A stretch of DNA of 13,283 nt, from the NCBI GenBank assembly GCA_024710825.1, contig JANJUA010000253.1, forward strand, positions 1 through 13,283. The letters run 5' to 3'. Under the pieces are notes generated by a model. That model had not been told where the DNA came from. It saw only the letters and a list, made by a program, of their open reading frames with translations, and did not search any database. Numbering within the stretch: position 1 is the first letter of the stretch; each line of letters begins with the position of its first letter. The position numbers and the translations under genes were made by a program. The stretch is from Solirubrobacteraceae bacterium (GTDB lineage: Bacteria; Actinomycetota; Thermoleophilia; Solirubrobacterales; Solirubrobacteraceae). Below, piece by piece: positions 1 to 7,555 of the stretch.

Positions 1-4
1 GACC

Positions 5-292
5 ATGCCGTCCGATCACGACATCGCCATCCGTGACCTCCGCCGTCCCGTCTGGGAGTGGGGGCCCGAGCTGTCGAGCGCGGAGCGCGACGAGCTGGAC
101 CGGCTCCGCGCCGAGCACCACGACCTGCTCGCCCGCGTGCAGGAGCTGCACGTCGCCGCCCAGGAGTCCCACCAGCGCGAGGAGGCGCTGCGCGAGCTCG
201 TCAGGCGGCTCGCCACCGGCCCGGTCTGGGCCCGGCTGCGCGCCGCCCGCCGGCTGAGGCGCCGGCGGCCGGCGAGCGTGCCCGGAAGCTAG
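5..292 (+). CDS. Hypothetical coiled-coil protein, possibly the C-terminal part of a longer gene
   Basis: I do not recognise this protein. The frame gives 95 residues from an ATG at base 5, but it stays open to the window edge, so the true start may lie outside. Almost every codon ends in G or C, as in the neighbouring genes, which supports real coding. Residues of about 24 to 70 are rich in Glu, Leu, Arg and His with heptad-like Leu/Val spacing and look like one long helix or coiled coil. The last 20 residues are very basic (Arg-rich), which could suit nucleic acid or membrane-surface contact, but that is speculation. No signal peptide or membrane segment is visible. It is convergent with sufD and its TAG stop shares a CTAG with the sufD stop. 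No function is proposed. Confidence 0.5.
   Translation: MPSDHDIAIRDLRRPVWEWGPELSSAERDELDRLRAEHHDLLARVQELHVAAQESHQREEALRELVRRLATGPVWARLRAARRLRRRRPASVPGS
247..268. terminator. GC-rich perfect hairpin near the convergent gene ends
   Basis: Arms CCGCCGGC (247-254) and GCCGGCGG (261-268) are perfect reverse complements of 8 bp around a 6-base loop. The hairpin sits about 20 bases past the sufD stop on the minus strand and inside the last codons of the plus-strand gene. There is no T-run on either side, so it is not a classical intrinsic terminator. High-GC actinobacteria are often described as using hairpins without a U-tract, so a role in ending suf transcription is possible. Chance hairpins are common in sequence this GC-rich. 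Confidence 0.3.
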
Positions 293-1461
293 CCCAGGAC
301 CTTCTCGAGGCGGGCGTCGAGCGACTCCGCGACCGCGTCGCGCAGCTCGCCCTCGGCGAAGCGCTCCAGCAGCGCCCCGAGGAACCCCTCGATGACGAGC
401 CGCCTGGCCTGCTCGTCGCGCAGCCCGCGGGAGCGCAGGTAGAAGACCTGGTCCGGGTCGATCTGCGCGATCGCCGCCGCGTGCGTGCAGCGCACGTCGT
501 CGGCGAGGATCTCCAGGCCGGGGATCGCGTCCGCGTGCGCCTTCTTGGTCAGCAGCAGGTTGCGGCACTCCTGGAAGGCGTCCGTCCGCTGGGCGCCCTC
601 CTGGACCTCGATCATCCCGCGCCACACGGCGCTCGACCGGCCGCCGAGGATCCCACGGTACGCGAGGTCGGAGACGCAGTTCGCGGCCGCGTGGACCTGC
701 CGGGTGTCGAAGTCGAGGTGCTGACGCCCGTGCGTCGCGTAGCCGCCGGTCACCCGGGCCGTCGCGCCGGGCTCGCCGAGCACCGTCTCGAGGAACACCT
801 TGCCGTGCTTGGCGCCGAAGCCGAGCGTGACCCAGTCGAGGTTGCCGTCGCGCAGCACCATCGCCCGCTCGTCGCCGAACACCCAGGTCTTCTCGTTGAG
901 GTCCTGGACGCCCACGTAGCGGAGCGTCGCGGCCTGCCCGACGACCAGCTCGACGACGCCGTTGACGATCCCGTCGGTGTCGTCGTCGGCTGAGCGCAGC
1001 TCGTCCCACACCTCCGCCTCGGCGCCCTCGTCGACGACCACGAGCGTGCGCCAGTGCAGCGCGCTGCCCGTCGTCGCATGGACGTTCGAGAGCCGGATCG
1101 GGTGCTCCACGCGCACGTTGCGGGGCACGTAGACGAGAGCGCCGTCGGTCCACAGCGCGTCGTTGCGGGCGCTGAACGGCGAGTCGCCCTCGACGAGCGA
1201 GCCGAGGTGGCGCTCGACCACGTCGGGGAGCTGCTCGGCCGCCTCGGCGAGCGGCAGCACCACCACGCCCTCGGGCGCCTCCGGCTGCGAGTCGGGCTCG
1301 GCGCCCGGTGCGGGCGGGAACGCGTCGAGGTCGCCGAGCTTGTCGATCGGCGTGAACTCCCACCCCGTGACGCCGCGGAACGCGGGCATCTCGATCGAGT
1401 CGAGGGAGTCCCGCGCTCGCGCCCGGCGGGCGGCCAGGAAGTCCGTCGCGAGTTCCGTCAT
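289..1461 (-). CDS. sufD: SufD, Fe-S cluster assembly scaffold subunit
   Basis: This 390-residue protein belongs to the SufB/SufD family and is the partner of SufB in the SufBC2D complex that builds Fe-S clusters in the cytoplasm. The N-terminal 110 residues are variable with an acidic/proline stretch (about 45-65). The beta-helix core follows, and the family-typical C-terminus has a [13 protein letters not shown] segment at about 339-347 and an [12 protein letters not shown] end. Cys325 and His327 form the Cys-x-His pair corresponding to E. coli SufD Cys358 and His360, reported to matter for cluster formation at the SufB-SufD interface. The ATG overlaps the sufB stop as ATGA, and a GGAGGG Shine-Dalgarno lies 9 bases upstream, so this start is well supported. 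The upstream extension of the frame only runs antiphase through sufB and is not coding. It is the last gene of the operon. Confidence 0.95.
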   Translation of the reverse strand: MTELATDFLAARRARARDSLDSIEMPAFRGVTGWEFTPIDKLGDLDAFPPAPGAEPDSQPEAPEGVVVLPLAEAAEQLPDVVERHLGSLVEGDSPFSARNDALWTDGALVYVPRNVRVEHPIRLSNVHATTGSALHWRTLVVVDEGAEAEVWDELRSADDDTDGIVNGVVELVVGQAATLRYVGVQDLNEKTWVFGDERAMVLRDGNLDWVTLGFGAKHGKVFLETVLGEPGATARVTGGYATHGRQHLDFDTRQVHAAANCVSDLAYRGILGGRSSAVWRGMIEVQEGAQRTDAFQECRNLLLTKKAHADAIPGLEILADDVRCTHAAAIAQIDPDQVFYLRSRGLRDEQARRLVIEGFLGALLERFAEGELRDAVAESLDARLEKVLG

Positions 1462-2891
1462 CCGATCGAGCCCTCCATCTGCAGCTCGATGAGCCGGTTC
1501 ATCTCCACCGCGTACTCCATCGGCAGCTCCTTGACGATCGGCTCGATGAAGCCGTTGACGATCAGCTTGGACGCCTCCTCCTCGGGCAGCCCGTGGGACT
1601 GCAGGTAGAAGAGCTGCTCCTCGCCGACCTTCGAGACCGTCGCCTCGTGGCCCACGTCGACGTCGTCCTCGCCGATGCGGATCGTCGGATAGGTGTCCGA
1701 GCGCGAGTCCTCGTCGAGCAGCAGCGCGTCGCAGACGACCTTCGACTTCGCGCCGTGGGCGCCCTTGGCCACCTCGAGCAGACCGCGGTAGGAGGACCGC
1801 CCGCCGTCCTTGGAGATCGACTTGGCGAAGATGTTGCTCGTGGTGTGCGGCGCGGCGTGGATGATCTTGCCGCCCGCGTCCTGGTGCTGGCCGGTGCCGG
1901 CGAACGCGATCGACAGGATCTCGCCGTGCGCCCGCTCGCCCGTGAGGTAGACGGACGGGTACTTCATCGTGAGCTTCGAGCCGAGGTTGCAGTCGACCCA
2001 CTCGACGGTCGCGTCGCGCTCGGCCACCGCGCGCTTCGTGACGAGGTTGAACACGTTGTTGGACCAGTTCTGCACGGTCGTGTAGCGGATCCGCGCGCCC
2101 GGCCTGGCGATCAGCTCCACCACGGCGGAGTGCAGCGACGACGACGAGTACGTCGGCGCCGTGCAGCCCTCGACGTAGTGCACGTAGCTGCCCTCGTCGG
2201 CGATGATGAGCGTCCGCTCGAACTGGCCCATGTTCTCCGTGTTGATGCGGAAGTAGGCCTGCAGCGGCATCTCGACCTCGACGCCCGGCGGCACGTAGAC
2301 GAACGAGCCGCCCGACCACACGGCGCTGTTGAGCGCCGCGAGCTTGTTGTCGTTGGCCGGGATGATCGTCGCGAAGTGCTCGCGCACGAGATCCTCGTGC
2401 TCGCGCAGGCCGGTGTCCATGTCCATGAACACGACGCCCTGCTTGGCGAGGTCCTCGTTGATCTGGTGGTAGACGACCTCGGACTCGTACTGCGCGCCGA
2501 CGCCGGAGAGGAACTTGCGCTCCGCCTCCGGGATGCCCAGGCGGTCGAAGGTGTTCTTGACGTCCTCGGGCACGTCGTCCCAGGAGCGCTCGGCGCGCTC
2601 CGAGGCACGGACGAAGTAGTGGATGTCGTCGAAGTCGACCTCGGCGAGCATCGGCGAGCCCCACGTCGGCATGGGCCGGGCGAGGAAGTATTCGAGCGCC
2701 TTCAGGCGGAACTCGCGCATCCACTCGGGCTCGCTCTTGAACTCCGAGATCTTCTCGACGAGCTCACGGGTGAGGCCCTTGGGGGCCTTGTACAGGTAGT
2801 TCTCGGCGTCGTGGAAGCCGTAGCGCTCCGTGTAGTCGGAGTTGATGCCCGCGAGGGCCTCCTGCTCGGCGATCACTTCGGGGGTGGCCAT
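1458..2891 (-). CDS. sufB: SufB, Fe-S cluster assembly scaffold subunit
   Basis: This 477-residue protein is a full-length SufB, the main cluster-building subunit of SufBC2D. Recognisable blocks include PTWGSPML near 75-82, the ENMGQFERT stretch near 219-227, the [12 protein letters not shown] stretch near 274-285, and the C-terminal [25 protein letters not shown] ending. Cys387 (in VVCDAL) aligns with E. coli SufB Cys405, and His415 and Glu416 align with His433 and Glu434. The position of E. coli Glu432 is Gly414 here, giving the GHEAT form I associate with actinobacterial SufB. It follows the Rieske gene by 3 bases, with a strong Shine-Dalgarno inside the end of that gene, and overlaps sufD by 4 bases. 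Equimolar coupled expression with sufD is therefore likely. Confidence 0.97.
   Translation of the reverse strand: MATPEVIAEQEALAGINSDYTERYGFHDAENYLYKAPKGLTRELVEKISEFKSEPEWMREFRLKALEYFLARPMPTWGSPMLAEVDFDDIHYFVRASERAERSWDDVPEDVKNTFDRLGIPEAERKFLSGVGAQYESEVVYHQINEDLAKQGVVFMDMDTGLREHEDLVREHFATIIPANDNKLAALNSAVWSGGSFVYVPPGVEVEMPLQAYFRINTENMGQFERTLIIADEGSYVHYVEGCTAPTYSSSSLHSAVVELIARPGARIRYTTVQNWSNNVFNLVTKRAVAERDATVEWVDCNLGSKLTMKYPSVYLTGERAHGEILSIAFAGTGQHQDAGGKIIHAAPHTTSNIFAKSISKDGGRSSYRGLLEVAKGAHGAKSKVVCDALLLDEDSRSDTYPTIRIGEDDVDVGHEATVSKVGEEQLFYLQSHGLPEEEASKLIVNGFIEPIVKELPMEYAVEMNRLIELQMEGSIG
1471..1476 (-). promoter_or_regulatory. Ribosome binding site of sufD
   Basis: GGAGGG on the minus strand, 9 bases before the sufD ATG, overlapping the codons for the Glu-Gly near the SufB C-terminus. 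It decides the sufD start, because the reading frame is open far upstream. Confidence 0.7.
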
Positions 2892-2894
2892 GTT

Positions 2895-3212
2895 CTAGTC
2901 GACCTCCAGCTTGATCAGGCCGTCCTCGACGAGGACGGGGAAGATGTCTACGGGCACGTACGCGGGCAGCGTCAGCGGTTGCCCGGTGCGCAGATCGAAG
3001 ACCGAGCCGTGGCGCGGGCACTCGACGGTGCACTTCGCGGTGTCCAGCTCGCCCTCGGCGAGGGGCCCGTCGTCGTGGGAGCAGCGGTCCTCGATGGCGA
3101 ACAGCTCGCCGTCGCAGTTGAATATGCCGATCTCGAGGTCCTCCCACTCCACGATCCGGCGACCGCCGGGCGGGATCTCCTCGAGCGGGCAGATGTCGAT
3201 GATCTCGGTCAT
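2895..3212 (-). CDS. Rieske-type [2Fe-2S] ferredoxin (non-haem dioxygenase ferredoxin-like)
   Basis: This 105-residue soluble protein carries the two Rieske cluster motifs: Cys44-x-His46 and Cys65-x-x-His68, separated by 18 residues. That is the spacing of small Rieske ferredoxins such as the NirD/BphF-like group. There is no membrane segment or signal peptide. The second motif lacks the disulfide cysteines of high-potential Rieske proteins of bc complexes; the extra Cys61 is just before Cys65. It starts with ATGA overlapping the sufU stop and ends 3 bases before sufB, so it is embedded between two assembly genes and co-translated with them. By context it may donate electrons to the SUF machinery or be an early client; this is inference. 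Such ferredoxins occur in suf operons of some actinobacteria and other phyla. Confidence 0.93.
   Translation of the reverse strand: MTEIIDICPLEEIPPGGRRIVEWEDLEIGIFNCDGELFAIEDRCSHDDGPLAEGELDTAKCTVECPRHGSVFDLRTGQPLTLPAYVPVDIFPVLVEDGLIKLEVD
2902..2907 (-). promoter_or_regulatory. Ribosome binding site of sufB
   Basis: GGAGGT on the minus strand ends 10 bases before the sufB ATG and lies within the last codons of the Rieske ferredoxin gene, just before its TAG. It fixes the sufB start at 2891 and lets sufB be translated independently as well as by coupling. Confidence 0.7.
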
Positions 3213-3631
3213 TCCGTCTTGGCCTCGGCTTCGGATGCAGGGGTCTCCGGCTCCCAGTCCACGGAGCCGCCGAGACCGGCGCTCTTGAGGACCTTGAGCG
3301 AGAGTAGGGCGCACTTCATCCGCGTCGCCGAGATGTCGATCCCGAGCAGGTCGAGGACGAAGCTGCGGTCGAGCTTGGTCAGCTCGTCGACGTGCATGCC
3401 GATCACCTCGTCGGACGTCAGCGACGCCGACGCCTGGCTGATCGCGCAGCCGTGGCCGGCGAAGCGGATCTCCGCGACACGGCCGTCGTCGCCGACGCGC
3501 AGCATGACCTTGAGCTCGTCGCCGCACAGGGGGTTGTAGTCCTCGAACTCGAGGTCCGGGTCCTCCATCTCGCCCCAGTTGTGCGGCCGCTTGTAGTGCT
3601 CGAGGATCTGCTCCCGGTACAGCTCGTCCAT
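3209..3631 (-). CDS. sufU: SufU-like zinc-dependent sulfur acceptor (IscU/SufU fold), short form
   Basis: This 140-residue protein has the IscU/SufU fold and is expected to accept persulfide sulfur from SufS. The ligand set is Cys36 and Asp38 (in NPLCGD), Cys62 (in GHGCAIS) and Cys107 (in RMKCALLS), matching the Cys/Asp/Cys/Cys zinc site of Bacillus subtilis SufU. The residue before the last Cys is Lys106, as in SufU, and not the His of IscU. However, Cys62 and Cys107 are 45 residues apart, close to IscU and about 17 fewer than in B. subtilis SufU, so the insertion taken as a SufU hallmark is absent. The tail after about 122 is acidic (Glu/Ala-rich). The ATG overlaps the sufS stop as TGATG and is preceded by GGAGGT at 9 bases. 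A role as true scaffold cannot be fully excluded. Confidence 0.93.
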   Translation of the reverse strand: MDELYREQILEHYKRPHNWGEMEDPDLEFEDYNPLCGDELKVMLRVGDDGRVAEIRFAGHGCAISQASASLTSDEVIGMHVDELTKLDRSFVLDLLGIDISATRMKCALLSLKVLKSAGLGGSVDWEPETPASEAEAKTE

Positions 3632-4848
3632 CAGGCGAACACCTCCCGCACGGCGCCGAGGGCCTCGACGAGCGCGTCGACGTCGGAGCGGTCGTTGTGG
3701 GCGGCGAAGCTCGCGCGCGTGGTCGCCCCGACCCCGAGGCGCTCCATGAGCGGCTGGGCGCAGTGGTGCCCGGCGCGCAGGCAGACCCCGCGGCGGCCGG
3801 CGATCTCCGCCACGTCGTGCGGATGCGCGTAGTCGACCTCGAAGGAGATCACGGCGCCTCGGGCCTCGGGTTCGCGCGGCCCGTGCAGCTTCAGACCGGG
3901 GAGGCCCTCTAGCCGGTCGAGCGCGTAGGCGGTGAGGTCGAGCTCGTGCGCGCGCACGTTCTCGATGCCGAGCGCGTCGATCCAGGCGACGGCGGCGCCC
4001 ATGCCGACCGCCTCGACGATCGGCGAGGTGCCGGCCTCGAACTTGGCGGGGATCTCGGCGTAGGTGGACTCCTGATCGCCGACGCGGGAGATCATGTGCC
4101 CGCCGCCGACGAACGGCGACATCGCCTCGAGGAGCTCGGGGCGCCCGTGCAGGACGCCGAGGCCCGTGGGGCCGTAGAGCTTGTGCGCCGTCCATACGTA
4201 GAAGTCGGCGTCGATCGCGCCGACGTCCACCGGGATCTGCGGCACCGCCTGGGCGCCGTCGACCACGGTCACCGCGCCGGCCGCCCGGGCCCGGGCGACC
4301 ATCTCGGCGACCGGGTTGATCGTGCCGAGCACGTTGGAGACGTGCACGACGCCTACGACCTTCGGCCCCCGCTCCAGCAGCGCGTCGTACGCGTCGAGGT
4401 CCACGCGGCCGTCGTCGGTCACGGGGACGTAGTCGATGAAGGCGCCGACCCGTCGAGCCAGGAGCTGCCAGGAGACCACGTTGGAGTGGTGCTCCATCTG
4501 GGTGACGAGGATCCTGTCGCCGGCCAGCACGTTGTCCAGGCCCCACGCGTAGGCGACGAGGTTGATCGCCTCGGTCGCGTTCTTCGTGAACACCGTGCCG
4601 CGCGCGGGCGCGTTCAGCCAGGCCGCGGCGTCGCGGCGAGCGCCCTCGAAGCGGTCCGTGGACTCGGCCGCGAGCGGGTAGACGCCGCGATGCACGGACG
4701 CGTTGTGGTGGCGCAGGAAGTCGTCCATCGCCTCGATCACCGCCACGGGCTTCTGCGCCGTGGCGGCGGAGTCGAGGTACACGAGACCCTCCCGGCTCAG
4801 CACCGGGAACTGCGCGCGGACGTCGAGGCTGCCGGCGGTCGTCGCCAT
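3631..4848 (-). CDS. sufS: SufS, group II cysteine desulfurase
   Basis: This 405-residue PLP enzyme converts L-cysteine to alanine and an enzyme persulfide. Lys223 in the AHKLYGP block is the Schiff-base lysine, Asp197 (VVDGAQ) should contact the PLP ring nitrogen, and Cys363 in RAGHHCAQP is the active cysteine of group II enzymes. His344, 19 residues before Cys363, sits where B. subtilis SufS has His342, the residue that swaps into the SufU zinc site; SufE-dependent E. coli SufS has Tyr there. This supports SufU as the sulfur acceptor. I chose ATG 4848, one base after the sufC stop. An in-frame ATG at 4875 would add nine residues and overlap sufC, and the family usually begins close to the [10 protein letters not shown] segment. 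Confidence 0.96.
   Translation of the reverse strand: MATTAGSLDVRAQFPVLSREGLVYLDSAATAQKPVAVIEAMDDFLRHHNASVHRGVYPLAAESTDRFEGARRDAAAWLNAPARGTVFTKNATEAINLVAYAWGLDNVLAGDRILVTQMEHHSNVVSWQLLARRVGAFIDYVPVTDDGRVDLDAYDALLERGPKVVGVVHVSNVLGTINPVAEMVARARAAGAVTVVDGAQAVPQIPVDVGAIDADFYVWTAHKLYGPTGLGVLHGRPELLEAMSPFVGGGHMISRVGDQESTYAEIPAKFEAGTSPIVEAVGMGAAVAWIDALGIENVRAHELDLTAYALDRLEGLPGLKLHGPREPEARGAVISFEVDYAHPHDVAEIAGRRGVCLRAGHHCAQPLMERLGVGATTRASFAAHNDRSDVDALVEALGAVREVFA
3641..3646 (-). promoter_or_regulatory. Ribosome binding site of sufU
   Basis: GGAGGT on the minus strand, 9 bases before the sufU ATG and inside the last codons of sufS. It supports the TGATG junction start over any upstream start in the same open frame. 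Confidence 0.65.
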
Positions 4849-4849
4849 G

Positions 4850-5617
<768 letters not shown>

Positions 5618-5624
5618 CCGGTTC

Positions 5625-6107
5625 CTAGTTCGTGAGCGAGGGGGTCAGCTCGCGCTGGATGCGCCCGCTGTCGCGGGGCGCGGAGAACAGCACGAGGTCG
5701 GCGAGCGTGGTGGTTCGCAGCGACGAGACGACGGACGCCTGGACCTTCGTCCAGAGGTACTTCGTCGCGCAGCCCGAGCCGTGGTCGTCGAGGTGCGAGC
5801 AGGAGATGCGGCTCTCGGCCTCTCCGACGAAGCAGTCCATCGGCGCGATCGAGCCTTCCAGGGCGAGGACGACCTCGTCCATGGTGATCGTGGCGGGCTC
5901 CCGGGCGAGCCGGTAGCCGCCGCGCGCTCCGCGGGTGCTCTCGACGAGCTCCGCCTTGCGCAGGAGGGCCACGACATGCTCAAGGTAGCCGAGCGGAAGG
6001 CTCTCTCCCTCCGCCAGCGCCTTGAGCGGCACGGGCTGGCCGACCCCGTGCCGGCCCAGCTCCACGAGCAGCCGCACGCCGTATTCAGCCTTGGTCGTGA
6101 AGATCAC
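5625..6107 (-). CDS. Rrf2-family transcriptional regulator, likely Fe-S sensing (IscR/SufR-like role)
   Basis: This 160-residue protein starts with the Rrf2 signature (FTTKAEYGVRLLVELG, about 3-18). A winged helix follows, with recognition region about 26-60 and the RGARGGYRLAR wing at about 59-69, then a dimerisation helix (about 112-135). Cys92, Cys103 and Cys113 lie in the loop where IscR, NsrR and RirA bind a cluster, with His105 and His109 nearby. The spacing is Cys-x10-Cys-x9-Cys, wider than the roughly five-residue gaps of IscR and NsrR. The GTG at 6107 is chosen because it starts exactly at the family N-terminus; the frame is open upstream. As first gene before sufC it probably represses suf when Fe-S is sufficient. 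It may bind the dyad overlapping its own start. A nitric-oxide or redox sensor is an alternative. Confidence 0.93.
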   Translation of the reverse strand: MIFTTKAEYGVRLLVELGRHGVGQPVPLKALAEGESLPLGYLEHVVALLRKAELVESTRGARGGYRLAREPATITMDEVVLALEGSIAPMDCFVGEAESRISCSHLDDHGSGCATKYLWTKVQASVVSSLRTTTLADLVLFSAPRDSGRIQRELTPSLTN

Positions 6108-6126
6108 GTCGCTAATCCTACCAACG
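6107..6126 (-). promoter_or_regulatory. Candidate extended -10 promoter and overlapping dyad operator of the suf operon
   Basis: On the minus strand TGGTAGGAT (TGn plus TAnnnT; -10 hexamer 6120-6115) ends 7 bases before the GTG of the Rrf2 gene. Transcription would then start at or next to the start codon, giving a leaderless message. No convincing -35 is present, as expected for an extended -10 promoter. The 20 bases 6126-6107 form an imperfect dyad of the pattern CGTnGnTA-nnnn-TAnCnACG (6 of 10 pairs match), centred on the -10. This is a plausible autoregulatory site for an Rrf2 protein. An alternative reading is AGGA as a Shine-Dalgarno 8 bases before GTG. Confidence 0.4.
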
Positions 6127-6133
6127 CACTCGG

Positions 6134-6160
6134 AAAACCCGCGGCTCACCGCTCGACGGG
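6134..6160 (-). terminator. Weak terminator-like hairpin at the end of the kinase gene
   Basis: On the minus strand GCGG-TGAG-CCGC forms a 4-bp stem across the kinase stop codon, extendable by CCC/GGG with a bulge, and is followed directly by TTTT. It could partly separate kinase transcripts from the Rrf2-suf transcripts. The stem is short and bulged, so read-through seems likely. Confidence 0.25.
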
Positions 6161-7555
6161 GACCTCCGGCGCCGGCTCGGCGCTCAGCTCCGCCGCGTGC
6201 GGAGCGGGCAGGCGGACGGTGAAGCGCGTCCCGGGAGCCTCCGGCGGACCGCCCGCGTCGGTCAGCTCGACGGTCCCGCCGTGCCCCTCCGCGACCGCGC
6301 GCACGATAGCCAGGCCCAGCCCGGACGAGCCCGCGCTCTCGCCGCCGCCGCGCACGAACCGCTCGAAGACGCGCTCGCGGTCGCCCGGCCCGATGCCGGG
6401 CCCGTCGTCGACGACCTCGAGCACGGCGTCCTCGCCCACGCGCCGCACCGTCGCGCGCACGTGCGTGCCCGCAGGCGTGTGCTTCAAGGCGTTGTCCATG
6501 AGGTTGAGCGCCACCCGGTGCAGGTCGTCGCGCACCCCGAGCATCGTCACCTCCTCGACCTCGACGTGCAGCCGGTGCTCGCCCGCCACCGGCTCGAGCT
6601 CCGCCGCCGCCTCGACGGCCACGCCGCCCAGGTCGAACGGCTTGCGGACCGCCTGGCGCCCCACGTCCGCGCGCGCGAGGAGCAGCAGGTCGGCGACGAG
6701 CCGCCGCATCCGCCGCGACGAGCGCAGCGCCGACTGCGCCGCCTCGCCCTGCTCGCCGTCGAGCGTGTCCGCCAGCAGCTCGAGGTTCGCCAGCACGCTC
6801 GTCAGCGGGGTGCGCAGCTCGTGGGAGGCGTCGGCGACGAACTCCCGCTGGCGCGTCAGCATCGCCTCCGTCTCGTGCTGCGCGGCGTCGAGCGCGCGCA
6901 GCATCCGATCCAGCGTGCGCGCCAGCTCGGCGACCTCGTCGTCGGCCTGCGGCACCGGGACGCTGCGCGCCGCGTCGCGCGTGCGGCGGATCTCCTCGGC
7001 CCGGGCCGTCAGCGACGCGATCGGCTTCATCGCGCGCTGCGCGATCGCCAGCCCGGTGAGCAGCGCCAGCGCGGTCCCGCCGAGGACGCCGAAGAGCAGA
7101 AACAGCCGCACGCGCTCCAGCAGCGACTCGAGATCGGAGACCGGGCGGGCGTACTGCACGAGCACCGAGCCGAAGTTCAGCGGCACCGGTCGCGTCTCCA
7201 CGCGATAGCCGTCGATCGTCTGCGTGCGCTCCGCCGGGGCGTCGAGCTGCGGCGCGTTGCTGGTCGTGAGGATGACCTTGCCGTCGAGCGTGAGCAGCCG
7301 GATGACGGCGTGGTCGGAGCCCGCGTAGATGTCGAGCGTCTGTTGCGTGGGCCGGATCAGCCGGCCGTCCTCGATCTTGATCGAGATGCGGTCGCGCAGG
7401 TCGTCCGCGCCCGCCTTGACGTCGCTCTGGAAGTCCGAGCGGATCCGGCTCTGCGTCAGCTCCCCGACGACGACCGCGAAGGTGCACAGGATCGCGAACG
7501 TCAAAATCGCCGTGGTCCCCGCCAGGCGCCAGCGGATCGGGATCCGCTCAAGCAC
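6146..7555 (-). CDS. Membrane sensor histidine kinase (OmpR/MprB-like class)
   Basis: This 469-residue kinase has a first membrane helix at about 12-32, an extracytoplasmic sensor region of about 33-148, a second helix at about 151-172, and a HAMP linker of about 173-226. The HisKA domain has phospho-acceptor His245 in DASHELRTP. The HATPase domain has the N-box (Asn351-Asn355 region, NLMDNALKH), G1 box DDGPGIG (383-389) and G2 box GSSGLGLA (409-416). The tail after 450 is Pro/Ala/Glu-rich. It should phosphorylate the regulator encoded just upstream. The GTG start lies inside the regulator gene (8-base overlap, GTGCTTGA), which fits translational coupling. The signal is unknown; the sensor region has no motif I recognise. 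The layout resembles mycobacterial MprB and similar kinases, but orthology is not claimed. Confidence 0.95.
   Translation of the reverse strand: MLERIPIRWRLAGTTAILTFAILCTFAVVVGELTQSRIRSDFQSDVKAGADDLRDRISIKIEDGRLIRPTQQTLDIYAGSDHAVIRLLTLDGKVILTTSNAPQLDAPAERTQTIDGYRVETRPVPLNFGSVLVQYARPVSDLESLLERVRLFLLFGVLGGTALALLTGLAIAQRAMKPIASLTARAEEIRRTRDAARSVPVPQADDEVAELARTLDRMLRALDAAQHETEAMLTRQREFVADASHELRTPLTSVLANLELLADTLDGEQGEAAQSALRSSRRMRRLVADLLLLARADVGRQAVRKPFDLGGVAVEAAAELEPVAGEHRLHVEVEEVTMLGVRDDLHRVALNLMDNALKHTPAGTHVRATVRRVGEDAVLEVVDDGPGIGPGDRERVFERFVRGGGESAGSSGLGLAIVRAVAEGHGGTVELTDAGGPPEAPGTRFTVRLPAPHAAELSAEPAPEVPVER

Noticed and set aside
1462..2724. Upstream extension of the sufD frame, which would give an 811-residue protein
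   Set aside because: The extension is Arg/Gly/Ala-rich and out of phase with sufB, which is clearly real. The sufD start is fixed by ATGA and a Shine-Dalgarno.
1593..3539. 648-residue plus-strand open frame opposite sufB and neighbours
   Set aside because: It is a complement-strand shadow of GC-rich codons. Its protein is Arg/Val/Asp/Leu-rich low-complexity with no motifs, while the minus strand encodes SufB, the Rieske protein and SufU with full family motifs.
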